A stretch of DNA of 64,000 bases from Eublepharis macularius (Eukaryota; Chordata; Lepidosauria; Squamata; Eublepharidae). The notes beneath the pieces were generated by a model that ran no database searches, was not told the origin of the DNA, and was given only the letters and a program-made list of their open reading frames with translations. This document shows positions 63,872 through 64,000 of this stretch, piece after piece. The stretch's first letter is position 1. Each line of letters opens with the position of its first letter. Made by a program: the position numbers and the translations under genes. The stretch lies in assembly GCF_028583425.1 (NCBI RefSeq), contig NC_072801.1, positions 64,247,766 through 64,311,765 on the forward strand. The letters are read 5' to 3'.

Positions 63872-63955
63872 GTGCAATCCTAGGCAGAGTTCCTCCAGCC
63901 TAAGCCCACTGAAATCAAAAGGCTTAGACTGGAGGAACTCTGCCTAGGATTGCAC
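63872..63955. repeat. Near-perfect inverted-repeat element
   Basis: 35-nt arms (63872-63906 and 63921-63955) differ at one position and are separated by about 14 nt. Arms begin gtgcaatcctaggcagagtt. Diverged copies occur at 20838 and in part at 18770 and 59026. It is MITE-like and known in style from squamates. Confidence 0.75.
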
Positions 63956-64000
63956 CGTTAGTCTTTCGTGGATGCTTGCCTCGGCCCCTGCATGTTTTAT

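Overview
The window is vertebrate nuclear DNA, most likely from a squamate reptile and possibly a gecko-like lizard. Evidence: intron-rich genes with GT-AG splice sites, CpG-type promoters, and reptile-type repeats (5S-rRNA-headed SINEs of the 5S-Sauria type, a tRNA-derived SINE, MIR- and L2/CR1-like tails, and remains of tyrosine-recombinase retrotransposons). Gene order and orientation match human 16p11.2: FBRS, SRCAP, TMEM265, then a promoter where PHKG2 would be expected. All genes are on the + strand.

1-17060: the 3' part of FBRS, an AUTS2-family protein (14 coding exons, last 816 codons, 3' UTR). Its introns carry decayed DIRS-like elements, LINE pieces and microsatellites. 17061-21440: intergenic, mostly old repeats. 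21440-22044: CpG-rich SRCAP promoter with ZNF143-, TCTCGCGAGA- and YY1-type motifs, and a noncoding first exon ending at a strong donor (22031).

29558-54512: canonical SRCAP, 32 coding exons rebuilt with consistent splice phases into 3372 aa (human is about 3230). It has an HSA domain, split SNF2 ATPase, long interlobe insert, and one 3.7 kb last exon with three AT-hooks. SRCAP is the ATPase that deposits H2A.Z.

The most unusual item lies between the SRCAP promoter and the canonical SRCAP start. A single-frame, stop-free stretch of about 3.4 kb (ATG at 22926) sits behind a good splice acceptor and ends at a splice donor. Two further exons (26773-27104 and 29370-29602) carry the frame into the SRCAP start codon without a stop. 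If spliced this way, SRCAP here has a roughly 1,309-residue N-terminal extension that I do not know from any described SRCAP. This is inference from frame, phase and splice signals only.

57088-59406: TMEM265, a two-exon, 122-aa CD225/dispanin-family membrane protein. 60200-62900: intergenic repeats. 63000-63600: a promoter-like region with an E-box, several CCAAT boxes and a candidate first-exon donor, probably the start of PHKG2.
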